This document shows, piece by piece, positions 1 to 6,101 of a stretch of 15,973 bases of DNA; the first letter of the stretch is position 1, and each line of letters opens with the position of its first letter. The notes under the pieces are model-generated. The model made no database searches, was not told the DNA's origin, and worked only from the letters and a program-made list of their open reading frames with translations. This DNA is from Bacillota bacterium (GTDB lineage Bacteria > Bacillota > Clostridia > Christensenellales > CAG-138): the NCBI GenBank assembly GCA_023435025.1, contig JAEYSE010000005.1, positions 1 to 15,973 of the forward strand, read 5' to 3'. The translations under genes were made by a program, and so were the position numbers.

Positions 1-1
1 C

Positions 2-1045
2 GGCCTTGCGTTCCTGCTGCAATATGAGAATATCGCATGGTATGAAAACGGCAAGGTCCGTATATTAGACAGGCGGATCTACCCAAAAGTGGAGTATGTC
101 ACATGTGCTACCCATGGCGAGGTAGCCAAGGCCATCACTGACATGGTGACTCAGAGCGCGGGGCCGTTCACCGCGGGAGCAATGGGCATGGCGCTTGCGG
201 CATACGAATGCCGGGAGAAGCCCGAAAAAGAGCAGCTTTCCTATTTACAACAAGCAGCAGAAACCATATCCAACGCGCGGCCCACCACAAAGGACCGCAT
301 GCGGCGCATTACGTCCGGGTGCTTGGAATCTGCGAAAGAGGCGCTGCTTTCGGGCGAAGACGTCAGCGCCGCGATTGTAAACCATGCAATTCTGACCAAC
401 AACCACAGGTACGACAAAATCGAGCGCGTAGCGGGGTACCTCGTGGATATGATCCCGAACAATGGCAAGGTGCTGACGCAATGCTTCGGGGAAACAATCG
501 TGGGGCAGATGCTCAAAGTCGCCCGCAATCGTAACAAGGACATGAAGGTATATTGTGCGGAAACCCGCCCCTATTTCCAGGGTGCGCGGCTCACGGCAAG
601 CGTGGTGCGTAATATGGGGTTCGAGGTGACAGTGATTACGGACAATATGCCCGCGTTTGCGATGCAGCAAGAAAAAATAGACGTATACACCTCCGCAGCG
701 GACGTTATTTGCATGGACGGGCATGTGGTAAACAAGGTGGGCACGTTCCAGATCGCAATCGTTGCAAAGCACCTCGGCATCCCCTACTTTGTGACGGGCG
801 CGCCGGAAAAGAGCCACCCCGACCTCAACAGCGTGCACATCGAAATGCGGGACCCTGCGTTTACGCTGCAGGCAATGGGCACAAAAACCACGATGGAGGG
901 CGTGAAAGGCTATTACCCGGCATTTGACATCACGCCGCCACACCTGGTTTCCGGCGTGGTAACGAACCACGGCGTATACGCCCCTTATGACCTAGCGCGG
1001 TATTTTGAGCACGCGGACGTCGGGGAATTTGATATCGTGGTGTAA
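2..1045 (+). CDS. MtnA / eIF-2B alpha-family sugar-phosphate isomerase-like protein, 5' truncated
   Basis: The reading frame is open from the first bases of the window, so the N-terminus lies upstream; a GTG at 89 is internal, because the preceding codons (ending IAWYENGKVRILDRR) already match the family's first strand. Counting from codon 89, the family landmarks are a Cys in VLTQC (residue 132, equivalent to the catalytic Cys of methylthioribose-1-phosphate isomerase), ETRPYFQGARLTA (159-170), ITDNM, an Asp in SAAD (205, the catalytic Asp position), NKVGT (215-219) and the terminal GVKGYYPAFDITPP segment. The family interconverts aldose and ketose 1-phosphates in methionine salvage and related routes. 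The usual N-terminal RGAPAIG phosphate-binding segment is replaced here by a QSAGPFTAG stretch, so the substrate may differ. Family assignment is secure; exact substrate is not. No other salvage gene is visible. Confidence 0.8.
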   Translation, partial: GLAFLLQYENIAWYENGKVRILDRRIYPKVEYVTCATHGEVAKAITDMVTQSAGPFTAGAMGMALAAYECREKPEKEQLSYLQQAAETISNARPTTKDRMRRITSGCLESAKEALLSGEDVSAAIVNHAILTNNHRYDKIERVAGYLVDMIPNNGKVLTQCFGETIVGQMLKVARNRNKDMKVYCAETRPYFQGARLTASVVRNMGFEVTVITDNMPAFAMQQEKIDVYTSAADVICMDGHVVNKVGTFQIAIVAKHLGIPYFVTGAPEKSHPDLNSVHIEMRDPAFTLQAMGTKTTMEGVKGYYPAFDITPPHLVSGVVTNHGVYAPYDLARYFEHADVGEFDIVV

Positions 1046-1051
1046 CCTGCC

Positions 1052-1076
1052 CTTTGCCCCACTTAAACCGGCAAGG
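1052..1076 (+). terminator. weak stem-loop after the isomerase-like gene
   Basis: CTTTGCC (1052-1058) pairs with GGCAAGG (1070-1076) through seven pairs including one G-U wobble, across an 11-nt loop, just after the stop at 1045. There is no clear T-run, so termination is uncertain. It separates the first gene from the typA promoter. Confidence 0.3.
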
Positions 1077-1106
1077 CGGGAATTTGCAAGTCCTTTGTAT
1101 TTTAAG

Positions 1107-1135
1107 TTGCACATTTAGCGTTCCTGTTTTATAAT
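1107..1135 (+). promoter_or_regulatory. sigma-A promoter of typA
   Basis: TTGCAC (1107-1112) is followed by a 17-bp spacer and a perfect TATAAT (1130-1135). The predicted transcription start near 1142 leaves a leader of about 50 nt before typA. The spacing and the perfect -10 box make this one of the clearest promoters in the window. Confidence 0.85.
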
Positions 1136-1142
1136 GTAGTGT

Positions 1143-1159
1143 CGCGCCGATATGGCGCG
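1143..1159 (+). other. GC-rich stem-loop at the 5' end of the typA leader
   Basis: CGCGCC (1143-1148) and GGCGCG (1154-1159) form a perfect 6-bp stem with loop GATAT. It begins one base after the transcription start inferred from the TATAAT box, so the mRNA would start with a stable hairpin. 5'-terminal stems are known to stabilise bacterial mRNAs; that role here is inference. Confidence 0.5.
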
Positions 1160-1191
1160 CAATCTACGAAATCAGGGTGAAACAGGGAAGA

Positions 1192-3003
1192 ATGCAGAAC
1201 CAGGCAATACGAAACGTCGCGATTATCGCGCACGTAGACCACGGAAAGACCACTTTGGTGGATCAGCTTTTAAGGCAAAGCGGCGTGTTCCGCGCCAACG
1301 AACAGGTGCAGGAACGCGTGATGGACAGCAACGATCTTGAGCGCGAGCGCGGCATTACGATATTAAGTAAAAACACAGCGGTCTCCTACCGAGGCGTACG
1401 CATCAACATTGTGGATACGCCGGGGCACGCGGACTTTGGCGGCGAGGTGGAACGCATCCTGCAGCTGGTGGACGGCGTGCTTCTTTTGGTAGACGCGTTT
1501 GAAGGCTGCATGCCGCAGACACGGTTTGTGTTAAGAAAGGCGCTGGAACTCAATAAAATCCCTGTCGTCGTCGTCAATAAGGTGGATAGACCCGGTGCAA
1601 GGCCGCTCGAAGTGGTGGACGAAGTGCTGGAGCTGTTCATGGACCTTGGCGCTTCGGCGGAGCAGCTTGACTTCCCGGTGGTTTACGCCTCCGCCCGCGA
1701 CGGGCAGGCTGGTATGGGGCCGGAAGAACTTCAGGATAGCTTGCAGCCTCTGTTCGATACCATACTTTCCGCCATCCCCGCACCGGAAGGCGACCCGGAC
1801 GGCCCCCTGCAGATTTTATTCTCCACAATCGACTATGACGAGTACGTAGGCCGCATCGGCGTGGGCCGCATTGTGCGCGGCACCGCGCGGCGCAACATGC
1901 AGATGGTTTTGTGCGGCGGGGGTATCGCGCAAAAGGACGCGAAACTGACGCGGCTCTACCACTTTGAAGGCTTGAAGCGCATTGAAGTTGAGGACGCCGC
2001 CGTGGGCGATATCGTGGCCGTTGCGGGCGTGGAAGGCCTGAACGTTGGCCAGACCGCCTGCGCTTTGGATGCGGTTGAGCCGTTGCCGTTTGTGCATATC
2101 GACGAGCCTACGGTTTCCATGCTCTTCGTCGTCAACGACAGCCCCTTCGCCGGGCGCGAAGGCAAGTATGTAACCAGCCGAAACTTAAGGGAGCGCCTGT
2201 TCCGCGAAGTGATGACCAACGTCTCCATGCGCGTGAACGAAACGGGCTCGACGGACGCGTTCGAAGTCTGCGGCCGTGGCGAACTGCACCTTTCTATATT
2301 AATTGAGACCATGCGCAGGCAGGGCTACGAGTTCGCGGTGACGCGCCCCAAGGTTATATACCGGGAAGGCGAAAACGGAGAAAAGCTGGAGCCCATGGAA
2401 GCGCTTACGGTGGATGTGCCGCAGGAGTTTGTGGGCGCGGTCATGGAAAAGCTCGGCTCCCGAAAAGCAGAGCTTGTAGATATGATCGCAAGCGACGAAG
2501 GCACGCGGTTACGGTTCTCTATCCCCGCTCGCGGGCTTATGGGCTACCGCAGCGAGCTTCTCACCGATACGCGCGGCAACGGCATTATGAGCCATATATT
2601 CGACGGCTACGCGCCCTACAAGGGCGAGCTGCCCGAGCGCACGCACGGCAGCTTGGTTGCCCATGAAACGGGCGACACCTCCGCGTACGGCCTCTTCAAC
2701 ACGCAGGAGCGCGGCAGGCTCTTTGTGGGCCCGGGCATCCCGGTGTACGAGGGCCAGGTGGTTGGCGAATGCGCCAAGGCGGGCGATATTGTGGTGAACG
2801 TGTGCAAGAAAAAGCATGTCACCAACATGCGCGCCTCCGGTTCGGACGAAGCGCTTCGCCTGACGCCTCCTACCCTGCTCTCCTTGGAGCAGTGCCTGGA
2901 GTTCATTGCGGATGACGAGCTGGTGGAAGTGACGCCGGAAAACATCCGCATGCGCAAGCGGGTGCTGAACAAGGAAATGCGGTTGAAGTCCGCGAAGGGC
3001 TGA
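1192..3003 (+). CDS. typA: Translational GTPase TypA/BipA
   Basis: Ribosome-associated GTPase of the EF-G/LepA superfamily, implicated in 50S assembly and in growth under stress or cold. G motifs, numbered from ATG 1192: G1 AHVDHGKT (13-20), G2 RGIT (53-56), G3 DTPGH (75-79), G4 NKVDR (129-133). The EF-Tu-like domain II, two EF-G-like domains (with GRGELHLSILIE) and the TypA-specific C-terminal domain follow; the end KRVLNKEMR is typical of the family. Length, about 603 residues, is normal. Start choice: ATG 1192 has AGGGTGA (1174-1180) 11 nt upstream and gives a family-like N-terminus; the in-frame GTG at 1177 adds five residues but lacks a properly spaced ribosome binding site. The gene has its own promoter and downstream stem-loop, so it is probably monocistronic. 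Confidence 0.97.
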   Translation: MQNQAIRNVAIIAHVDHGKTTLVDQLLRQSGVFRANEQVQERVMDSNDLERERGITILSKNTAVSYRGVRINIVDTPGHADFGGEVERILQLVDGVLLLVDAFEGCMPQTRFVLRKALELNKIPVVVVNKVDRPGARPLEVVDEVLELFMDLGASAEQLDFPVVYASARDGQAGMGPEELQDSLQPLFDTILSAIPAPEGDPDGPLQILFSTIDYDEYVGRIGVGRIVRGTARRNMQMVLCGGGIAQKDAKLTRLYHFEGLKRIEVEDAAVGDIVAVAGVEGLNVGQTACALDAVEPLPFVHIDEPTVSMLFVVNDSPFAGREGKYVTSRNLRERLFREVMTNVSMRVNETGSTDAFEVCGRGELHLSILIETMRRQGYEFAVTRPKVIYREGENGEKLEPMEALTVDVPQEFVGAVMEKLGSRKAELVDMIASDEGTRLRFSIPARGLMGYRSELLTDTRGNGIMSHIFDGYAPYKGELPERTHGSLVAHETGDTSAYGLFNTQERGRLFVGPGIPVYEGQVVGECAKAGDIVVNVCKKKHVTNMRASGSDEALRLTPPTLLSLEQCLEFIADDELVEVTPENIRMRKRVLNKEMRLKSAKG

Positions 3004-3013
3004 TTCGTTACTT

Positions 3014-3039
3014 AAGGGGATTGCAGCAGCAGTCCCCTT
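3014..3039 (+). terminator. probable terminator of typA
   Basis: AAGGGGA (3014-3020) pairs with TCCCCTT (3033-3039) across a 12-nt loop, 10 nt after the typA stop. The following T-tract is short and interrupted, so efficiency is uncertain. Confidence 0.55.
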
Positions 3040-3058
3040 TATGCTGCTTAAATAAAAT

Positions 3059-3190
3059 GCGTTGGAGGGTCTGCCTACAACGCTCCGCTTAGAGCCGTAA
3101 ACAGCGGTACCCGGAGTTCTAAAACCGATGCTGGATCGGTTTTGCACACAGCGCACCAAACCCGCTTCCCTGAGGCAAGCCCCTTAGAAC
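3059..3190 (+). repeat. modular hairpin repeat, copy 1 (subtype A, plus orientation)
   Basis: Fills the spacer between typA and the phosphatase gene. Modules: GCGTTG/CAACGC with inner AGG/CCT (3059-3083); CCGCT/AGCGG (3085-3107); AAAACCGAT/ATCGGTTTT (3121-3143, 9-bp stem, 5-nt loop); a GCTT...AAGC stem with one mismatch (about 3164-3180). The same modules in the same order occur on the minus strand at 5228-5344, and the opening module recurs in the copies at 10055 and 14457. This copy has more mismatches than copy 2 and may be decaying. It carries no open frame of interest. Confidence 0.8.
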
Positions 3191-3212
3191 CCAAAAACAT
3201 TTGGAGGTTTGC

Positions 3213-3812
3213 ATGCGCCTTTACATTGTGCGGCACGGAAACAGGGAGAGTACCCCCTCCTACTACAACGAGTGCCTTCGGCACCAGGACTTCCCCATCA
3301 CCGTGGAGGGCGAAGAAAATGCCCTGCGGCTTGCGGAGTATTTCGCCGTGCATCCGGTGAAAAAACTATACGTCAGCGAATACCAGCGCGCGGCGCAGAC
3401 TGCGGCACCCGTAGCAAAACGGCTGGGGCTGAAGCCTATTGTGGACGCAAGGCTCAACGAAATAGACAACGGCGTCATCGAGCAATTGACGGATGAGGAG
3501 ATCATAGCGCACTATCCGGAGTTCTGGCGGGATTTTATGGGCGGGGAAATGGACGTCCGTTTTCCGGAAGGCGAAACCGGGGAGGAGGTCAAGGCCCGGC
3601 AGGCGGATTTGTTGCGCGATCTCATCGCCAGGGACGAGGACTGCTTGCTCATCAGCCACGAAGGATATATCCGTTTGTTGCTCTGCCACATACTGGGCCT
3701 TCCCGTATATAAGCGCAGACTGTTCCACATTGATTTCTGCGGAATTACTGAGCTTTTGTATGATCAACAGCTGGGCGCGTGGAAAGTGCTTCGGGTAAAC
3801 CATACTGTTTAA
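3213..3812 (+). CDS. Histidine phosphatase family protein (phosphoglycerate mutase-like)
   Basis: A 199-residue single-domain protein of the histidine phosphatase superfamily, whose members hydrolyse or transfer phosphate through a phosphohistidine intermediate. Catalytic features: RHG at 7-9 (nucleophile His8) in the N-terminal strand RLYIVRHGN, a conserved Arg in SEYQRAAQT (Arg59), Glu83 in LNEIDNG as possible proton donor, and the second His in LLISHEG (His149). ATG 3213 is chosen because GGAGGT (3203-3208) ends 4 nt before it; the upstream TTG at 3201 overlaps that ribosome binding site. The substrate cannot be told: similar proteins act on phosphosugars, on cobalamin precursors or as broad phosphatases. 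It is followed 91 nt later by the phospholipase-like gene on the same strand. Confidence 0.88.
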   Translation: MRLYIVRHGNRESTPSYYNECLRHQDFPITVEGEENALRLAEYFAVHPVKKLYVSEYQRAAQTAAPVAKRLGLKPIVDARLNEIDNGVIEQLTDEEIIAHYPEFWRDFMGGEMDVRFPEGETGEEVKARQADLLRDLIARDEDCLLISHEGYIRLLLCHILGLPVYKRRLFHIDFCGITELLYDQQLGAWKVLRVNHTV

Positions 3813-3828
3813 CCGGTTTGTACAGGAA

Positions 3829-3859
3829 TTGACAGAAATTTGGTCTGGACTTTTCGACA
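3829..3859 (+). promoter_or_regulatory. candidate regulatory segment: TTGACA box and Spo0A-box-like TTCGACA
   Basis: The spacer before the phospholipase-like gene has a perfect TTGACA (3829-3834) but no convincing -10 box 16-18 bp away. TTCGACA (3853-3859) is an exact match to the Spo0A box (TGTCGAA on the other strand). A 7-mer of this kind is expected about twice by chance in a window of this size on both strands, so only its position is suggestive. Confidence 0.3.
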
Positions 3860-3903
3860 AATTTCGTGTTAATTTTGATGTGACGAACTTGAGGTGTGAA
3901 CGA

Positions 3904-4497
3904 TTGAAAAAGACATCCCATCTGCTTATGGGCGGATTGTTACTCGAATATGCGGAGCAGTATTTCCAAGTGGCGCTGGACAGGCGCCGGTTCCTTCTAG
4001 GCAACGTACTGCCGGATTATTTGCCCTCCTTTTTGAGCCGACCCCATTTTTTAAAGTACAGTACCGACCATGTCAAGAAGCTGACGCAAAAGCTTCTGCT
4101 TCGCTTGCCGCTCAGCTTTGAACCCCAAAAGCGCCGTGCCCGGTATGCGCTGCGCCTTGGCATGCTGTGCCATTTTTATACGGACTTTTTCTGCCACGCC
4201 CACAGCCCGCGCTTTAAGGAAGACCCGCGCAAGCACACGGCGTATGAAATTGCTCTGGCGCGGTACTTCAGGGAAAACTATGATTCCATTCAAGAACTCA
4301 CCGTTCTGGCAAGGGCTGAAGAGGGTTTGAGCGCGGACGAAATGTTCGCGCGGTTTGAGCGCCTGCAAGAGAGATATTTAAAAGCCGAGCAGACGCTTTT
4401 GAACGACATCGTGTTCGGGTTCTACGCGTGCGTGGAGCTGATCGTCATGCTTGCCCAGTCGGCGGCAGGGATGGCCGGGAAGTTGGAGACGGCGTAA
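3904..4497 (+). CDS. Zinc-dependent phospholipase C-like protein
   Basis: A 197-residue protein resembling the zinc-dependent phospholipase C / P1 nuclease-like metal-binding fold. Visible metal-ligand-type residues: His6 in TSHLLMG, Asp38 in GNVLPDY, then the cluster LCHFYTDFFCHAHS with His90, Asp94, His98 and His100. There is no signal peptide, so it is probably cytoplasmic, unlike secreted clostridial alpha-toxins; it should not be read as a toxin. Start TTG 3904 is preferred because GAGGTG (3891-3896) lies 7 nt upstream; an in-frame TTG at 3829 coincides with a TTGACA box and gives an N-terminus unlike the family. A strong terminator follows. Function in the cell is unknown; lipid or phosphodiester hydrolysis is an inference from the fold. 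Confidence 0.75.
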   Translation: MKKTSHLLMGGLLLEYAEQYFQVALDRRRFLLGNVLPDYLPSFLSRPHFLKYSTDHVKKLTQKLLLRLPLSFEPQKRRARYALRLGMLCHFYTDFFCHAHSPRFKEDPRKHTAYEIALARYFRENYDSIQELTVLARAEEGLSADEMFARFERLQERYLKAEQTLLNDIVFGFYACVELIVMLAQSAAGMAGKLETA

Positions 4498-4502
4498 GGG
4501 TT

Positions 4503-4747
4503 TTAACCCCTCACCAAAACCGTATCGCATTTAGCACCGTTCAGGCGGTGCTTTTTTATACTCCGGTATTCCAGCGATGTATACCACTCTTCAACGCGGC
4601 CTGGTCTGGGAATTCAATAAGCACCATGTGGCCATGGTTCCACTCGCCTTTCAGCACAACAGGGTTCGTGTCCACCGCAAGGTACTTGCCCCGGAAGCAG
4701 CTGAACACTTCGTCCGGTTTGCTTTTTCGGTTCCTGCGGGCAATCAT
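4503..4747 (-). pseudogene. DUF1330-like gene, frameshifted remnant
   Basis: Read leftward from ATG 4747, the frame encodes a DUF1330-like core: FRGKYLAVDTNPVVL, then GEWNHGHMVLIEFPDQAALK. It then runs into an unrelated tail and stops at 4556-4558. At about 4588/4589 a one-base shift restores the family ending: EWYTSLEYRSIKKHRLNGA and a stop at 4503-4505. An AAGGAG to AAGAG deletion would explain it. The N-terminus is also damaged or unusual: the frame stays open to about 4819 without a start codon, and a second short frame from an ATG near 4792 with a G-rich ribosome binding site ends at an ATGA overlap with 4747. DUF1330 is a small ferredoxin-fold, EthD-like family of unknown role. Decay is the simplest reading; a sequencing error in the shift region is possible. 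Confidence 0.7.
4533..4557 (+). terminator. rho-independent terminator of the phospholipase-like gene
   Basis: AGCACCG (4533-4539) pairs with CGGTGCT (4546-4552), 6-nt loop, followed directly by a T-run (4552-4557). It lies inside the C-terminal coding tail of the convergent DUF1330 remnant. Confidence 0.85.
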
Positions 4748-4787
4748 TCCTTTTCCCTTATGAATCTCTTTTCCGACATCCGCTGTG

Positions 4788-4816
4788 ACATATTCCCCCC
4801 ACCCCCTACATACGTT
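4788..4816 (+). promoter_or_regulatory. sigma-E-type sporulation promoter of spoIIID
   Basis: ACATATT (4788-4794) fits the sigma-E -35 consensus KMATATT at six of seven places. A 14-bp spacer leads to CATACGTT (4809-4816), matching the -10 consensus CATACAHT at six of eight. The start would fall near 4822, 10 nt before the spoIIID ribosome binding site. In Bacillus subtilis spoIIID is transcribed by sigma-E in the mother cell, so sequence and known biology agree. Confidence 0.72.
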
Positions 4817-4846
4817 TAACTAAGCTTGTTCGAGGGGGTAGAGTGC

Positions 4847-5158
4847 ATGCGTACAAAACAGGGCGGCGCGGACTGGGGATGGGGAAGGACATCCGATGCG
4901 TATATAGAGGAACGGGTCTTACAGGTGGCCGCATACATTGTGGAAAACGGCGCCACCGTGCGGGACGCCGCAAAGATATTCAAGGTAAGCAAATCTACCG
5001 TGCACAAGGACGTATCCGAGCGGCTCGTGGCCATTAACCCGACAATGGCGCAGGAGGTCCGGCGGGTGCTGGATGTGAACAAGGCGGAGCGGCATATCCG
5101 GGGCGGGCAGGCCACCTGCCGCAAATATCGCGAGCAGGGGAAGGCCGCGGGACATTGA
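4847..5158 (+). CDS. spoIIID: Stage III sporulation transcriptional regulator SpoIIID
   Basis: Mother-cell DNA-binding protein acting between sigma-E and sigma-K, activating some sigma-E genes and repressing others. The 103-residue product has the helix-turn-helix core VRDAAKIFKVSKSTVHKD (38-55), then SERL...INP and the C-terminal basic stretch KAERHIRGGQATCRKYR (79-95), all closely matching B. subtilis SpoIIID (93 residues). It has about 17 extra N-terminal residues rich in Gly and Trp. ATG 4847 is chosen because GAGGGGG (4832-4838) lies 8 nt upstream; an in-frame TTG at 4826 precedes that site. The gene is monocistronic, has its own sigma-E-like promoter, and ends at a long palindrome. Its presence is the best evidence that the host forms endospores. 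Confidence 0.95.
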   Translation: MRTKQGGADWGWGRTSDAYIEERVLQVAAYIVENGATVRDAAKIFKVSKSTVHKDVSERLVAINPTMAQEVRRVLDVNKAERHIRGGQATCRKYREQGKAAGH

Positions 5159-5186
5159 CTGTTATTATCTGAAATATTTATTAAGT

Positions 5187-5214
5187 AACGGCGCAGGGAA
5201 TTCCCTGCGCCGTT
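5187..5214. terminator. 28-bp perfect palindrome between spoIIID and comF
   Basis: AACGGCGCAGGG (5187-5198) and CCCTGCGCCGTT (5203-5214) form a 12-bp stem with AATT loop; the whole 28 bp is a perfect palindrome. It lies between convergent genes and could terminate both, although T-runs are poor on both sides. Confidence 0.7.
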
Positions 5215-5227
5215 TCAATTCAGAAGT

Positions 5228-5344
5228 GAGTTCTTTCGGGGCTTCCCTAAGGGAAGCGGGTTTGCGCTGAGCCGATCCAGCGGATCGGTGCTAAAACCCC
5301 GAGTACCGCTGTCCCAAAGCGGAGGTTTGCAGGCAGAGCCCAAC
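5228..5344 (-). repeat. modular hairpin repeat, copy 2 (subtype A, minus orientation)
   Basis: Reverse-complement relative of 3059-3190, placed directly downstream of comF in comF's direction. Modules on the plus strand: GCTTCCC-TAA-GGGAAGC (5241-5257, 7-bp stem), CCGATCC-AGC-GGATCGG (5272-5288, 7-bp stem), CCGCT/AGCGG (5306-5322), and a degenerate GGCAGAGCC opening module (about 5325-5344). The first two stems are perfect here but imperfect or shortened in copy 1, so this copy is closer to the intact form. Confidence 0.8.
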
Positions 5345-5350
5345 GTACTC

Positions 5351-5992
5351 CTATAATGCCGCGCAGGCGCAGGCGGCGTAAACGCGGGCTACGCGCACGG
5401 ATTTGAGCGCGGCAGCACAGGCCACAAGCGTGCTTCCGGTGGTCACGACGTCGTCCACAAGCAATATTGTCCTACCGGTGGCGGCTGGCATGGCCGTAAA
5501 CGCGCCAAGCACGTTCTTTTCGCGTGCTTCCTTATCAAGCTTCTGCTGGGGTTCCGTATCCACCACGCGGCGCAGCAGGTGCGACTCCACGCGTACGCCG
5601 TATCTTTTGGAAAGCTCCTTTGCGATCAGCAGGCTCTGGTTGTAGCCACGCTGCCGTTCCCGCCGCTCGTGCAGGGGTACCGGCACAATGACGTCAAACT
5701 TCCAGTCCTCCGGCAGGCGCATACAGGCCGCGAAATTGCGCGCCAAATGCATGGAGTCGCTGTATTTAAAACGGTGTACCGCGCCATGAAGCACTTCGTC
5801 GTATACAAGCCCCGCATAAAGGCCTTGGATACCGGGCCTGGACGTCAGCACGCCCGCGAGGTGCACTTCCTCCGCGCAGCGCTCACACAGCCCAACGCCG
5901 TTTACCTCTTTCTCCCTGTCACAGGCAAAACAGGTTGTTTCCGGCGGATACAATGCATCCAGAAACTGATCCCAGATTGTTTTTTCTTCCAT
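5351..5992 (-). CDS. comF: ComF family protein (phosphoribosyltransferase-like, late competence)
   Basis: A 213-residue protein linked in transformable bacteria to uptake or processing of incoming single-stranded DNA. The N-terminus has a four-Cys zinc finger (Cys21-x2-Cys24, Cys36-x2-Cys39), followed by the PRTase-like fold with VPVPLHERRERQRGYNQS (103-120) and the PRPP-binding loop ILLVDDVVTTGST (176-188). Start ATG 5992 is chosen: GGTGGGGG (6008-6001) ends 8 nt before it. An in-frame ATG at 6010 overlaps that ribosome binding site and would add six residues. It lies 109 nt downstream of recD2 on the same strand with no terminator-like stem between, so co-transcription is likely. The C-terminus is unusually rich in Ala and Cys. 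ComF occurs in many bacteria not known to be competent. Confidence 0.92.
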   Translation of the reverse strand: MEEKTIWDQFLDALYPPETTCFACDREKEVNGVGLCERCAEEVHLAGVLTSRPGIQGLYAGLVYDEVLHGAVHRFKYSDSMHLARNFAACMRLPEDWKFDVIVPVPLHERRERQRGYNQSLLIAKELSKRYGVRVESHLLRRVVDTEPQQKLDKEAREKNVLGAFTAMPAATGRTILLVDDVVTTGSTLVACAAALKSVRVARVYAACACAAL

Positions 5993-6101
5993 GATTACAT
6001 CCCCCACCATGTAGAATTGAAAAAAGATCTGCCATTGCTCTGTATTGTTTCGGCATTTTCGGCCAGAAACTGAAGGGGAAAACTGTATATCTTCACAAAA
6101 A

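Noticed and set aside
245..970. Long open frame on the minus strand under the isomerase-like gene
   Set aside because: It is antisense to a clear family match, rich in His, Arg and Cys as expected from the complement of GC-rich codons, and has no recognisable domain.
2509..3159. Minus-strand frame overlapping the end of typA and the spacer
   Set aside because: It crosses conserved TypA sequence and repeat copy 1, with no domain or ribosome binding site.
3829..3903. Upstream extension of the phospholipase-like gene from TTG 3829
   Set aside because: That TTG is part of a TTGACA box; the extension does not resemble the family, and TTG 3904 has a better ribosome binding site.
3904..4497. Secreted clostridial toxin-type phospholipase C
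   Set aside because: There is no signal peptide and no C-terminal membrane-binding domain; only the metal-binding fold is shared.
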